Below are positions 43,230 through 50,629 of a stretch of 50,629 nt of DNA, in pieces; within the stretch, counting starts at the first letter, position 1, and each line of letters begins with the position of its first letter. This stretch comes from CAZSHB01 sp964606885 (GTDB lineage: Bacteria > Babelota > Babeliae > Babelales > CAIQNR01), in assembly GCA_964606885.1 (NCBI GenBank), contig CAZSHB010000007.1, positions 1-50,629 of the forward strand. The letters run 5' to 3'. The position numbers and the translations under genes were made by a program. The notes below the pieces were generated by a model that did no database searches, was not told the origin of the DNA, and was given only the letters and a program-made list of their open reading frames with translations.

Positions 43230-44122
43230 TGCATTCTTATAAAAACAAAAAGATCGTGGTAACGGGTGGTGCAGGGTTTATTGGTTCCCATATTGTTGAT
43301 GCACTTGTTGCCCTACAAGCGCAGGTTACGGTGCTTGATAATTTTTCTACCGGTAGCATTCTCAATCTAGAACACCATGGGTCTGCAATTACGGTAGTTA
43401 CAGGCGATATTCAAGACGCACAGGTATGCAAGCAGGTGCTTGAAGGGTGTAATTATGTATTCCATACGGCCGCATGCGTTTCTGTGCCACAATCGTTTGA
43501 AGATACTCCCTATTGTCATGGAGCAAATATAACGGGTACTTTTAACCTGCTTGAGGCTGCTAGAATCTATCAACCGGAAGCGGTTATCTTTTCTTCTTCA
43601 TGTGCTGTGTATGGTCAACGGAACGATCTGTGCGCAGAGACTATGGATCTGTCTCCTACTTCTCCGTACGCCTATTCAAAGTGGATGGGCGAACTGTATT
43701 GTCAGCAATACAGCGCGTTGTTTGGTGTGCCGACGTTGGCGTTGCGCTATTTTAATGTGTACGGCGATAGACAAAATCCGTTTGGTCCTTATGCGGGCGT
43801 GGTTGCAAAGTTTAAGCAATGTTTAGAAAACAATATGCCTATTACCATTTTTGGGGACGGTAAACAGACGCGAGATTTTGTACCGGTAGCACAAGTGGTA
43901 GCGGCTAATTTGCGTGCGGGTTTGTTACCGCGCCATCAGCTTAATGGGCAAGCAATTAACTGTGCTTCAGGAACAAAAACAACGGTCCTAGATATTTGGC
44001 ATACGTTGCGCCAAGGGTATCCAGACTATGCGCATGATCCTGTTTTTAATCCAGAGCGGCCGGGGGATATTAAGTACTCGCAAGCTGAGTGCACGAAGTA
44101 TCGCCATTTTTTTGGTATGTAA
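43226..44122 (+). CDS. NAD-dependent sugar-nucleotide epimerase (extended SDR)
   Basis: 298 residues. Glycine-rich NAD loop VTGGAGFIGSHIVDAL, SSSCAVYG with the catalytic Ser/Thr, catalytic pair YAYSK (Tyr-x3-Lys), substrate region LRYFNVYGDRQNPFG and FGDGKQTRDFVPV. These fit UDP-glucose/UDP-GlcNAc 4-epimerases and close relatives such as WbpP; the exact sugar is not decidable. Co-translated with the flavoprotein. Together they suggest synthesis of a surface-glycan precursor. Confidence 0.87.
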   Translation: MMHSYKNKKIVVTGGAGFIGSHIVDALVALQAQVTVLDNFSTGSILNLEHHGSAITVVTGDIQDAQVCKQVLEGCNYVFHTAACVSVPQSFEDTPYCHGANITGTFNLLEAARIYQPEAVIFSSSCAVYGQRNDLCAETMDLSPTSPYAYSKWMGELYCQQYSALFGVPTLALRYFNVYGDRQNPFGPYAGVVAKFKQCLENNMPITIFGDGKQTRDFVPVAQVVAANLRAGLLPRHQLNGQAINCASGTKTTVLDIWHTLRQGYPDYAHDPVFNPERPGDIKYSQAECTKYRHFFGM

Positions 44123-44156
44123 AACAGCGTACTGTTCTAGAAGAATTGTCTTTTTT

Positions 44157-44165
44157 TGGTATACT
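44157..44165 (+). promoter_or_regulatory. Extended -10 promoter for dnaJ
   Basis: TGGTATACT (44157-44165) is an extended -10 element (TGnTATACT). No good -35 at 17 bases. About 60 bases ahead of the dnaJ ATG. No CIRCE-like inverted repeat is visible. Confidence 0.45.
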
Positions 44166-44226
44166 AAAAGCCTTATAAAAGCTCTTAATCTGATCATTAT
44201 TAACCATAAAGTTTAAATATAAACCC

Positions 44227-45378
44227 ATGAGTACACACAAAGATTATTATCAAACGCTTGGCGTAGACCGTTCAGCAACCAAAGAAGAAATCAAAGCCGC
44301 TTACCGTAAGTTGGCGATGAAGTACCATCCTGACCGTAACCCTGATAACAAGCAGGCAGAAGAAAAGTTCAAAGAAGCGGCAGCAGCGTACGAAGTACTT
44401 TCTGATGATACAAAGCGTCAACAGTACGATCAGTACGGGCACGCGCAGTATGAACAGATGGGTTCACATGGCGGCGGTCATCATGGCGATATGAACATGG
44501 ATGATATCTTTGGTAACTTTGGCGATATTTTTGAAAATATTTTTGGTGGCCAAGCGGGCGGTGGTAAGCGTAAAAAGTCACGCGCTACCGGTCCACAGCC
44601 TGGTCGTGGTCATGATCTCTATAAAGAAGTTGATTTATCACTGAAAGACGCATTTACCGGTACTAAAGAGACCGTAAGCTTCTACCACTTTTTACCGTGC
44701 GAAAGCTGTAACCATAAAGGTATGGCTGCAGGTACATCAGCAACAGTCTGTGCAACGTGTCGTGGTTCGGGTCAAGTTGAATTTAGACAAGGTTTTTTTG
44801 CGTACGCACAACCGTGTACAAAGTGTAGCGGGCAAGGGTATATCATTCCTAGTCCGTGTACTATTTGCCGTGGTCAATCACGCGTACAGAAGTACGAAAA
44901 ATTTTCAGTTACTATTCCAACGGGTATTCATGACGGCGCAGAGCTTCGTTTAAGTGGCAAGGGTGATGCGGGTGTCTATGGTGGTCCATCGGGCGACCTG
45001 TTTTTAAAAATAAAAATTATGCCGGACAAAAAATTTAGCCGTCAGGAGAACGATCTTGTTTGTTCTTTGATGCTGAGTTATCCGCAACTAGTTCTTGGCG
45101 CTCAAATGGAAATTGAATCTATTGATGGCACTAAAGAGTTGGTTAAGATCCCTAAAGGTTGCCAAGTTGGCGAACGTATTGTCATTCCGGGTAAAGGGTT
45201 TACCAATATCCGTAACAAGATCCGTGGCAACTTGGTGATTGTAACGCAATGTTATGTGCCTAAAAAGATTTCTACTGCTGCTAAAGATGCACTATCAACG
45301 TACGCTCAAGAAGTGGGTAATGAGGTTGGCGATGGTAACGGGAGCATCTTAGGATTTTTCAAAAAATTCTTAGGCTAA
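44227..45378 (+). CDS. dnaJ: Chaperone protein DnaJ
   Basis: 383 residues, full length. J domain with H34-P-D36 in KYHPDRN, a short Gly/His-rich linker (MGSHGGGHHGDMNMDD) instead of a long G/F region, four zinc-finger units at about residues 158-216 (CESCNHKG, CATCRGSG, CTKCSGQG, CTICRGQ), then two beta-rich client-binding domains ending in LGFFKKFLG. Delivers unfolded proteins to DnaK. The first zinc unit departs from CxxCxGxG. Neither dnaK nor grpE is in the window. The stop is eight bases from the convergent gene. Confidence 0.95.
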   Translation: MSTHKDYYQTLGVDRSATKEEIKAAYRKLAMKYHPDRNPDNKQAEEKFKEAAAAYEVLSDDTKRQQYDQYGHAQYEQMGSHGGGHHGDMNMDDIFGNFGDIFENIFGGQAGGGKRKKSRATGPQPGRGHDLYKEVDLSLKDAFTGTKETVSFYHFLPCESCNHKGMAAGTSATVCATCRGSGQVEFRQGFFAYAQPCTKCSGQGYIIPSPCTICRGQSRVQKYEKFSVTIPTGIHDGAELRLSGKGDAGVYGGPSGDLFLKIKIMPDKKFSRQENDLVCSLMLSYPQLVLGAQMEIESIDGTKELVKIPKGCQVGERIVIPGKGFTNIRNKIRGNLVIVTQCYVPKKISTAAKDALSTYAQEVGNEVGDGNGSILGFFKKFLG

Positions 45379-45386
45379 TATGGTAG

Positions 45387-45821
45387 TTATGAGCGGGTTC
45401 CAAATCTTCCAAAAGTAAGTCTGCTTAAAAGGTTTGATCTTGCAGATAGAGCAGGAGCTTCTTCGGTATAAGGGGGTGGTGCAATTGCAGGTCTGCCTTG
45501 TGTTGCAAGAGCCCCTTGGCTATACATTCGGTTCCATAACCCAAGCTCAGTTTCAAGCCTCTGATTATTATTTTTTAGTTGTTCTATGTCTGTAGATTCT
45601 TTTTGATGAGACAGGTATGCAGCGATTACTAAAAAGCCTAATGCAGTTTCTGCACCTGCGCGGTAAAAAGTTTTATCGCCACAGAGTGTGTAGATAGCAT
45701 ACGTAGAGATAGCGCATCCTGTTAATGCAAGCACAACTTTTTCTGTATCAACAGGAGCGCTACTATAGGTTGGGGTGTATGGGGTAAGTAGCATGAATGC
45801 CAATAATTTTTTTAATAGCAT
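45387..45821 (-). CDS. Exported membrane protein with a PPPY motif
   Basis: 144 residues with GAGGAG upstream. Signal peptide (MLLKKLLAFMLLTPYTPTYS), a hydrophobic region about 28-70 in two parts, a short coiled coil (STDIEQLKNNNQRLETEL) and a Pro/Ser-rich tail containing P115-P116-P117-Y118 (IAPPPYTEEAP). PPxY is the ligand of WW domains in eukaryotic NEDD4-family ubiquitin ligases. No family recognised. The tail would lie on the side opposite the signal-peptide entry depending on how many membrane passes there are. Stop is eight bases from dnaJ. Confidence 0.72.
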   Translation of the reverse strand: MLLKKLLAFMLLTPYTPTYSSAPVDTEKVVLALTGCAISTYAIYTLCGDKTFYRAGAETALGFLVIAAYLSHQKESTDIEQLKNNNQRLETELGLWNRMYSQGALATQGRPAIAPPPYTEEAPALSARSNLLSRLTFGRFGTRS

Positions 45822-45836
45822 AGATGTACTCCTCAG

Positions 45837-46334
45837 TTAGTTAGTAGATGCGGACGGTAAACTATTGCTAGTACGAAATTGCCCTCTGGGGTCAAAGGTT
45901 GCAGGCGGTAGAGCAAGGGAGCCTGTTGAAAATCGTCTGTGTCTTTGAGGTTTTTGTTTATTGAGCATCGATTCTAGCTTGTGTATTTTCGCTTGTTGTG
46001 TGGATATTCTTAAGCGTATCAAGGTATCTTCTAACGCTTGCGTTGCTTGATCAAAGGTATCGTTTATAAGTTGTTGGTGCTTTGAACGTAGCGTAGAGAC
46101 TTGCTTACAGGTTCTATAGTTACTCCATAGTAATATGGCAATTGCAGTTGGAAGAACTAAATTTTTTAGTGATATATTCTGTTCTGTAAGCCAGTAATAT
46201 CCCATTAAACCACTTGTAACAGCTAAGTCTCCCATACAGTCTTTATATGCGGTGTTCAATTTTTGTTGATCGCTACTGCATGTTGTTTGTTCAAAAGCTA
46301 GCAGCGTCATAAGAAGTAGGCCTTGTGCGGTCAT
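45837..46334 (-). CDS. Exported membrane protein with coiled coil
   Basis: 165 residues, AAGGAT ribosome site. Signal-like N-terminus (MTAQGLLLMTLLAFEQTTCS), two membrane segments (about 37-50 and 55-71), a coiled coil (about 80-125: STLRSKHQQLINDTFDQ...AKIHKLESMLNKQ) and a basic, Ser/Pro-rich tail (RRFSTGSLALPPATFDPRG). Same signal-TM-coil-tail layout as both neighbours, but no PPxY. Not recognised. Sits between them with 15- and 21-base gaps, so probably one operon. Confidence 0.7.
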   Translation of the reverse strand: MTAQGLLLMTLLAFEQTTCSSDQQKLNTAYKDCMGDLAVTSGLMGYYWLTEQNISLKNLVLPTAIAILLWSNYRTCKQVSTLRSKHQQLINDTFDQATQALEDTLIRLRISTQQAKIHKLESMLNKQKPQRHRRFSTGSLALPPATFDPRGQFRTSNSLPSASTN

Positions 46335-46355
46335 ATGTATCCTTTTTTTAATGCA

Positions 46356-47000
46356 TTATTCACTGTCATGCGGGTCTGTTGATCCTGGTAAATACGTGAG
46401 TGCATGGTGTCCGCCTACCACTGCTTGTCCAAATACTACCGCTGGTGGCGTAAACGATCGTATTGAATGGTGGGAGTGGTCAGAGTCTGTTGACGAAGAT
46501 CGGTCTCGTCTAGATACACGTTGAGCACTTAAAAGTACGTGTGATGCTGCTACAGCGGTTTGATAAGAACTATTTGGGGTCAGAGGTGTTGCAGGCAATA
46601 TAGCATCATGTATATCTGGCTGGCCTTCTTGATCTATAGTAATTGCTATGTGAGCAGCTTGAGCGGTATTTGTTGGTAACTGCGCAGCGAGTGTGTATGC
46701 AGGAGGTGCTTCGTGTGGTGCTTGTTGAGGATTTTGTTCTTCTAGTATCTGTAGTTGGTATTCAGGGGGTTGTGCAGCAGCGAGTCTGCGTTCTAAAGTT
46801 GCTATTCTGTGAGCGAATCTGTTGTTGGTGTAACGTTGTGCAATGCAACTATATGCCATCCAACCTATGCTCAGACCTAATCCAAAACAAGAAGCTGTAA
46901 GAGCAATAGTGTATTTTTGAAAGTCATTATCATCATCGCTGGTATGGGTGATGCTTGGTATTGCAATTAATGTTAATAATACGTAGTGGGTAAACTTCAT
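46356..47000 (-). CDS. Exported membrane protein with two PPxY motifs
   Basis: 214 residues. Signal peptide (MKFTHYVLLTLIAIPSITHT), one membrane helix (30-52, TIALTASCFGLGLSIGWMAY), a short coil (HRIATLERRLAAA), then a disordered Pro/Ala/Gln/Ser-rich tail with PPEY at 78-81 and PPAY at 99-102, followed by an Ser/Arg/His-rich run (SRRDRSSSTDSDHSHHS). With one membrane helix the tail is exposed. The neighbouring gene at 45387 has a third PPxY in a like position. Weak ribosome site; unknown family. Confidence 0.72.
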   Translation of the reverse strand: MKFTHYVLLTLIAIPSITHTSDDDNDFQKYTIALTASCFGLGLSIGWMAYSCIAQRYTNNRFAHRIATLERRLAAAQPPEYQLQILEEQNPQQAPHEAPPAYTLAAQLPTNTAQAAHIAITIDQEGQPDIHDAILPATPLTPNSSYQTAVAASHVLLSAQRVSRRDRSSSTDSDHSHHSIRSFTPPAVVFGQAVVGGHHALTYLPGSTDPHDSE

Positions 47001-47020
47001 GCTTTCACTATGGTGTAGGG

Positions 47021-48064
47021 TTAATGTGCTGGGATTAAAAAGACATCAAGAAAATTTGGGGGACCTTGGTGGCCGCTCAAAATGACTAATGCCGGATTCA
47101 TAAAAATTCTCGAGTATCCGTTGTGTGCCATCTGTTCGTGCAGCGTGATATGTTCACAGACACCGCCGCCGTACCACGCATTTTGGAGTGCTTCCATTTT
47201 ATACAAAGCAATTCCGCCAAAGCATGATTTGACTGGTACTAATCCGGTGCATTCGTTAACGCCAAATGTATCCCACAAATTAATACGTAAATAGTGGCGC
47301 ATCAGAGCAAAGGGACTCATGGTTGCACGGGTTTCGTCGTTTTTGCCAACATAGGCAAGTGCGTCATACATCATAAACACCGTACCCCAGCTGCCAATCA
47401 AGGTCATAAGACCGTACGCACAAATAGCGTCCCAGTTGTCATGTCCAATAGAGTTCATGACACCTTTAATAGACCACGGTCCTTGCAGATCGATATCAAC
47501 CACCATTACGTAATCGTAACTGGTAAAATACTGTTTAATAGTTTCTAGATAGGTGTTACGGAATGCGGCCATTTTAGAAATGCGGCCAGTGCCCATAAGG
47601 CCAAACTCGTATAACGGTTGGTGGCCAAATTTACAATCGGGTGCATCGGTGCAATCGAGTAGAATAACGCGGTGGTTACGTGCTGCCCACGCTTTAATGA
47701 TATCCCGTGTTCCGTCAACAGAATCGTTTTCAAACAGGAGCACGCGGTAATCTTCAAACGCGCTACCAGTCAGTTCAATACGCTTGATAGTAGCGGGTAA
47801 ATTTTTAGCGCAGTTACGAGCAAGCCCGGCGATAACCACTTTTTGGTGCTTCATGCGCTCTTGGCCGATTTGTACATATTCGTTGTACTTGTTCCGTTCT
47901 TCATCAGAACAAGAAAAAAGATGGTGGGATAGATCTGCTTTTTTATAGAGGGGCGGAAACAAGTATTGGTGGATATTCATGTTGTATGTTTTCCAGAGAT
48001 AAAATTCAAAACCAAAACCGATACAGAGCACTGTTGCGATTATGATCATGATGATTTTTTTCAT
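47021..48064 (-). CDS. Type II membrane glycosyltransferase-like protein
   Basis: 347 residues from ATG 48064 (GTG 48073 is the alternative). N-terminal membrane anchor (MKKIIMIIIATVLCIGFGFEFYLW), then a GT-A-like domain: VVIAGLARNCAKNLPATIKRI, RVLLFENDSVDGTRDIIKAW and the metal-binding DxD at 190-192 (VMVVDIDLQGPW). The arrangement recalls GT69/CAP59-type and related mannosyltransferases of fungi and giant viruses, which is a resemblance only. Donor and acceptor are unknown. It is the one enzyme in a run of orphan exported proteins; a role in modifying them or a surface glycan is possible. Confidence 0.7.
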   Translation of the reverse strand: MKKIIMIIIATVLCIGFGFEFYLWKTYNMNIHQYLFPPLYKKADLSHHLFSCSDEERNKYNEYVQIGQERMKHQKVVIAGLARNCAKNLPATIKRIELTGSAFEDYRVLLFENDSVDGTRDIIKAWAARNHRVILLDCTDAPDCKFGHQPLYEFGLMGTGRISKMAAFRNTYLETIKQYFTSYDYVMVVDIDLQGPWSIKGVMNSIGHDNWDAICAYGLMTLIGSWGTVFMMYDALAYVGKNDETRATMSPFALMRHYLRINLWDTFGVNECTGLVPVKSCFGGIALYKMEALQNAWYGGGVCEHITLHEQMAHNGYSRIFMNPALVILSGHQGPPNFLDVFLIPAH

Positions 48065-48111
48065 TACTGGCACCCGTTATGTCTGGTTAAGCACGGTAAG
48101 GTCGCACTGGT

Positions 48112-48606
48112 TTATACTGTATGTCCCTGAATGGGGTTCAAAGTACCAGGAAATTCTTCAGAAAGAAAGACTTCAATGGCCTGAATGCGTTTCTCTAAGG
48201 CTATAATCTGGTCCATGAGTTCTTGAATTGCTTGTAAAAGATCACGATTTTTTTGTTGTGGTGAGCGCATAATATGTGCAATTTCAACATCCTGCATGGT
48301 GAGCCAGTTAGTATTTTTGTCTATTGGTCGCCACGCCTTTGGATCTTGAGAGCCTTTAGGCCGATAGTATGTAGTAGGTTTAGGACGGGTTTGTGCAGCA
48401 GCAGCGAGCAGTGCTATTTGTGCCTTGAGTGCGTCTATCTGTTGGTGCGTTGCCTGTAGTTGTGCTTGTAATTGTGCAGTTTCAGACTGTTGAGTTGATG
48501 GCACATGCATAGTTGGCGGCTCGGGAGTGTGCACGAGGGAACTGTGCGTTCCCCCTGTTTGCATAAGATTGTGCCAGAGCAGTATGACCAGCAGACGTTT
48601 TTTCAT
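48112..48606 (-). CDS. Exported coiled-coil protein
   Basis: 164 residues. Signal peptide (MKKRLLVILLWHNLMQTGG), Pro/Ser/Thr linker, a first coiled coil (SETAQLQAQLQATHQQIDAL), a Pro/Tyr-rich hinge (RPKPTTYYRPKGSQDP), and a second coil (LLQAIQELMDQIIALEKRIQ). Its start overlaps the stop of the next gene upstream (TCAT, 48603-48606), so the two are translationally coupled. Not recognised. Confidence 0.7.
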   Translation of the reverse strand: MKKRLLVILLWHNLMQTGGTHSSLVHTPEPPTMHVPSTQQSETAQLQAQLQATHQQIDALKAQIALLAAAAQTRPKPTTYYRPKGSQDPKAWRPIDKNTNWLTMQDVEIAHIMRSPQQKNRDLLQAIQELMDQIIALEKRIQAIEVFLSEEFPGTLNPIQGHTV

Positions 48607-49526
48607 CTGCGTATGGTGATTATAGGTATAATAATGCTTATGTGTGTGCTGCCAAGAGAGCGCTTTATTTTTTGTGCATCAGAGAGCGTATCAAGTGTAG
48701 CAGATGGTGAAGGTTCTGATGTGAGTGTTGCAAGATATGTTTGGCGTTCTTGCGCGTCTGGATGTGCAGCTAATACCATTTTGCCAAGATCGGCTTTGAG
48801 TGTTGTTATATTATCTTTAAGGTTCAACAGAAGTGCAAGAGCTTCGTCTTTTGGTGCAGGTTCTGTGGTGTCTGTTTCTTGAGTTAGTTGTTGGCTAAAG
48901 CTCCACACTTCTTCTTCAAGAATACGTACGTTGTTAAACAGCTCTTGAATTGCTTTGCCTGCTGTATCTGTAGATGAATGTACAGCTTGGGCAAGTTGAG
49001 TGCTTTCTGAGCCGCCCCGTTTTGCGTTTGCAAGTGCTGTTGGTATGCCATCACGTTTATTGTCTTCGTTATGTTGATTACGTTGTTCCCGTTCTTGCAC
49101 GCGCTGTGCAACACCAGCTAGTTTTTCTTTTTGATCGCGCATTTCTAAACCGGTTGCGTACCACACTTCTCGTTCTAATTCCAGCGCAGTTTTTTGTATT
49201 GCTGCAGCAGTTAGTTGGCATTGTTGCGTATCTTGTTGTTGTTTTGCTTCTAGTTCGTGTAATGGTGCGCTGACAATTTCGTACAGACTGTTTTGTGGAT
49301 CAAGAGTGTCGAGGTTTGCTTTTGTGGCAAGTGCTTCTTCTAAGAATACTGTTTGTTCACTGATCTTGCGTTGTAGGTTGCGATGTGCCTCTTCAAGTTC
49401 GGCGAGCCTTTTTTCTAGCTCTTGGACTACGTGGTATTGTTTTTCTAGTTTTTGCCAATTTACCGGACTTTGATCGCCTGCCGTTATGATGCTTGGTAGG
49501 CAGAGTATAATTGCTAAACGTTTCAT
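48603..49526 (-). CDS. Exported long coiled-coil protein
   Basis: 307 residues, AAAGGGTG ribosome site. Signal peptide (MKRLAIILCLPSIITA), then long heptad-rich helices (KLEKQYHVVQELEKRLAELE to about 75; ELEAKQQQDTQQCQL; LEREVWYATGLEMRDQKEKL), a polar linker, a second coil (NNVRILEEEVWSFSQQL) and a C-terminus rich in Ile (HISIIIPIITIRR). A filament- or tether-like structure is likely; no enzymatic motif. Unknown family. ATGA-coupled to the gene at 48112. Confidence 0.72.
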   Translation of the reverse strand: MKRLAIILCLPSIITAGDQSPVNWQKLEKQYHVVQELEKRLAELEEAHRNLQRKISEQTVFLEEALATKANLDTLDPQNSLYEIVSAPLHELEAKQQQDTQQCQLTAAAIQKTALELEREVWYATGLEMRDQKEKLAGVAQRVQEREQRNQHNEDNKRDGIPTALANAKRGGSESTQLAQAVHSSTDTAGKAIQELFNNVRILEEEVWSFSQQLTQETDTTEPAPKDEALALLLNLKDNITTLKADLGKMVLAAHPDAQERQTYLATLTSEPSPSATLDTLSDAQKIKRSLGSTHISIIIPIITIRR

Positions 49527-49631
49527 GGTTTCACCCTTTGTTTTTTTTACTACTAAAACCTGGGATGCACCTTATCAGCTGGTGATATGCGCCTGCAAGT
49601 AAATAGAAAAACTGGGGTAGTAGGGAGCTGG

Positions 49632-50012
49632 CTATACGTTACTTTTTGTTTGTTGATTGTTTCTTTGCCGAGTATCTTGAGCAAGTAGTCCATTAAGGGT
49701 TGCTTGTGCAGCGTCTATCTCTTGTTTTTTATCTTCAAATTGTTGTTGGTAGGCTGCACTTTGTATTTCTAGATCGCGCATCTTTTGTGTTAGATTTTTG
49801 TCAGATGTGTCTAAAGAAAGCTGTTTTTCTAACGCCGCTTCTTCTAAATGCGTAAGCCGTGTTGCAGCATCAAGTAATATTCCTAAACGCGCACGTGTTA
49901 AGGCAATTTGTGTGGCAACTGGTGTTTGTTCTGAATTAGAACTAGCATCAGAATCAGAAGCGTGGATTGTGGTGATGGTCAGTAAGGTGATCAGGAATAA
50001 GCGGCAGTTCAT
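49632..50012 (-). CDS. Small exported coiled-coil protein
   Basis: 126 residues with AAGGAG upstream. Signal peptide (MNCRLFLITLLTITTIHA), Ser/Asp-rich linker, then coiled coil to near the end (ATRLTHLEEAALEKQLSLD; AAYQQQFEDKKQEIDAAQ). Not recognised. The 105-base gap to the next gene holds no obvious element. Confidence 0.68.
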   Translation of the reverse strand: MNCRLFLITLLTITTIHASDSDASSNSEQTPVATQIALTRARLGILLDAATRLTHLEEAALEKQLSLDTSDKNLTQKMRDLEIQSAAYQQQFEDKKQEIDAAQATLNGLLAQDTRQRNNQQTKSNV

Positions 50013-50031
50013 AACACGGGCTCCTTGGCTG

Positions 50032-50535
50032 TTACGATGTGAGGTATCCTAAACTTATACACATCAGCAGACTAAAACATACAAGCGGGAATTGTCTAAA
50101 AAAGAATGGTTCTTTGAGGGTTTTGCTATCGGTACTGCTCTCTGTTGTAGGTAGAGGTGAGGTTGATTTTTCTGCGAATGCTTCTTGGTGTGTGGGTGAT
50201 GTGTGCAGTTGTGATGATGCTAAGAGTTTTGAGATTTGTGCTATGAGTGCTGTGCGATGATTAATAGCATTGTTAAGGCGATCTTCTGCGGCTTTAAACT
50301 TAAGGTTATTAAGTTCATGTTGCAGTTTTTCTGTATAATGGCTGAGTGTATCCCATACGGTAGCAGGTACCGTATTGTTATGGTCTTGTGCAGCAAGATC
50401 TGTGCCAAATGCTTCTAGTATATATTGCTGATCTTGTAGCTTTTTTTGCTCAAGTGCATCTTGATCTGGTGTGTCAGATGCGTGTGTGTACATGGTGTAA
50501 CTAGTGAGTGTGAGTAAGAAAAGTAGAGATTTCAT
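50032..50535 (-). CDS. Exported helical protein with C-terminal membrane anchor
   Basis: 167 residues, GGGGGAG ribosome site. Signal peptide (MKSLLFLLTLTSYTMYTHA), helical body (QDALEQKKLQDQQYILEAF; HYTEKLQHELNNLKFKAAEDR), a Ser/Thr/Pro linker and a C-terminal hydrophobic helix (FPLVCFSLLMCISLGYL). Tail-anchor layout as in the protein at 38674. First gene of the right-end minus-strand run. Function unknown. Confidence 0.7.
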   Translation of the reverse strand: MKSLLFLLTLTSYTMYTHASDTPDQDALEQKKLQDQQYILEAFGTDLAAQDHNNTVPATVWDTLSHYTEKLQHELNNLKFKAAEDRLNNAINHRTALIAQISKLLASSQLHTSPTHQEAFAEKSTSPLPTTESSTDSKTLKEPFFFRQFPLVCFSLLMCISLGYLTS

Positions 50536-50603
50536 GTTTGTGGCTCCCCCGCTATAACAATAAAAACTGGTTTCTACTGTACTGATACGCCGTTGTTTTC
50601 TGC

Positions 50604-50629
50604 AATAAAAAAGCCCCGCCGGTTTTAAT
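50604..50629 (-). terminator. Half of a probable terminator cut by the window edge
   Basis: On the minus strand the sequence reads CCGGCGGGGC followed by TTTTTTATT. This is the descending arm and T tract of a GC-rich terminator whose other arm would lie beyond the right edge. Confidence 0.4.

Noticed and set aside
44123..44226. CIRCE or heat-shock operator before dnaJ
   Set aside because: No TTAGCACTC-type inverted repeat is present; only an extended -10 is visible.

Overview
The window reads as a contig from a Gram-negative, AT-leaning bacterium with a reduced, host-associated style of genome. My best guess is a member of Candidatus Dependentiae (TM6/Babeliales). This is an inference from gene content: a BamA-type outer-membrane assembly protein beside many orphan Sec-exported small proteins, a Bat (aerotolerance) operon, a polyamine importer, a minimal SufCBD set, delta-60 repeat surface proteins, and eukaryote-like motifs (PPxY, C2HC zinc fingers) in exported proteins. 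No 16S rRNA or marker phylogeny is available here. TGA, TAA and TAG all act as stops. Five runs of N (8188-8197, 11651-11662, 25031-25040, 26863-26872, 35436-35476) show a gapped assembly; three of them hit genes (potB, metG, topA).

Layout, left to right. 1-2340: a catalytically degenerate acylphosphatase-like gene and a two-gene ABC-2 type exporter ended by a hairpin terminator. 2369-6793: an orphan exported protein (minus strand), a BamA/Omp85 protein with about six POTRA repeats, and a histidine-rich membrane protein. 6809-10636: potABCD, the complete spermidine/putrescine importer, with overlapping genes. 10613-15728: an internally duplicated exported protein, methionyl-tRNA synthetase, a heparinase II/III-like protein and a small exported protein; two of these minus-strand genes overlap the 3' ends of their convergent neighbours. 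15935-24105: four tandem delta-60 repeat proteins, one intact (1172 aa) and three that look like a split and partly re-duplicated paralogue. 24145-27587 (minus): topA with a frameshift and gap, a tiny basic exported protein, and an exported protein with two C2HC zinc fingers.

27680-35426: one long plus-strand run, batABCDE, a LytM/M23 peptidase, signal peptidase I and a rhodanese; a lipoprotein rhodanese follows across a gap. 36015-36199: tRNA-Cys and tRNA-Leu. 36334-39045: an HU-type DNA-binding protein, a FUN14-family membrane protein and three orphan exported proteins. 39103-41810: sufCBD, with a truncated SufD and a possibly leaderless sufC. 41874-45378: a UGM/protoporphyrinogen-oxidase-like flavoprotein with a sugar-nucleotide epimerase, then dnaJ. 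45387-50535: eight minus-strand genes, seven of them orphan exported membrane or coiled-coil proteins and one a type II membrane glycosyltransferase-like protein; two adjacent proteins carry three PPxY motifs.

How it fits together: the housekeeping content (Bam, LepB, LytM, Bat, Suf, MetG, TopA, DnaJ, HU) describes a cell that keeps an envelope and a protein-export route but imports polyamines. About fourteen orphan Sec substrates, most with a transmembrane or coiled-coil segment, are scattered between housekeeping operons and concentrated at the right end. The strongest leads for undescribed biology are the PPxY-bearing membrane proteins, the exported double zinc finger and the split delta-60 family; a role at the host interface is my inference and is not shown by the sequence.
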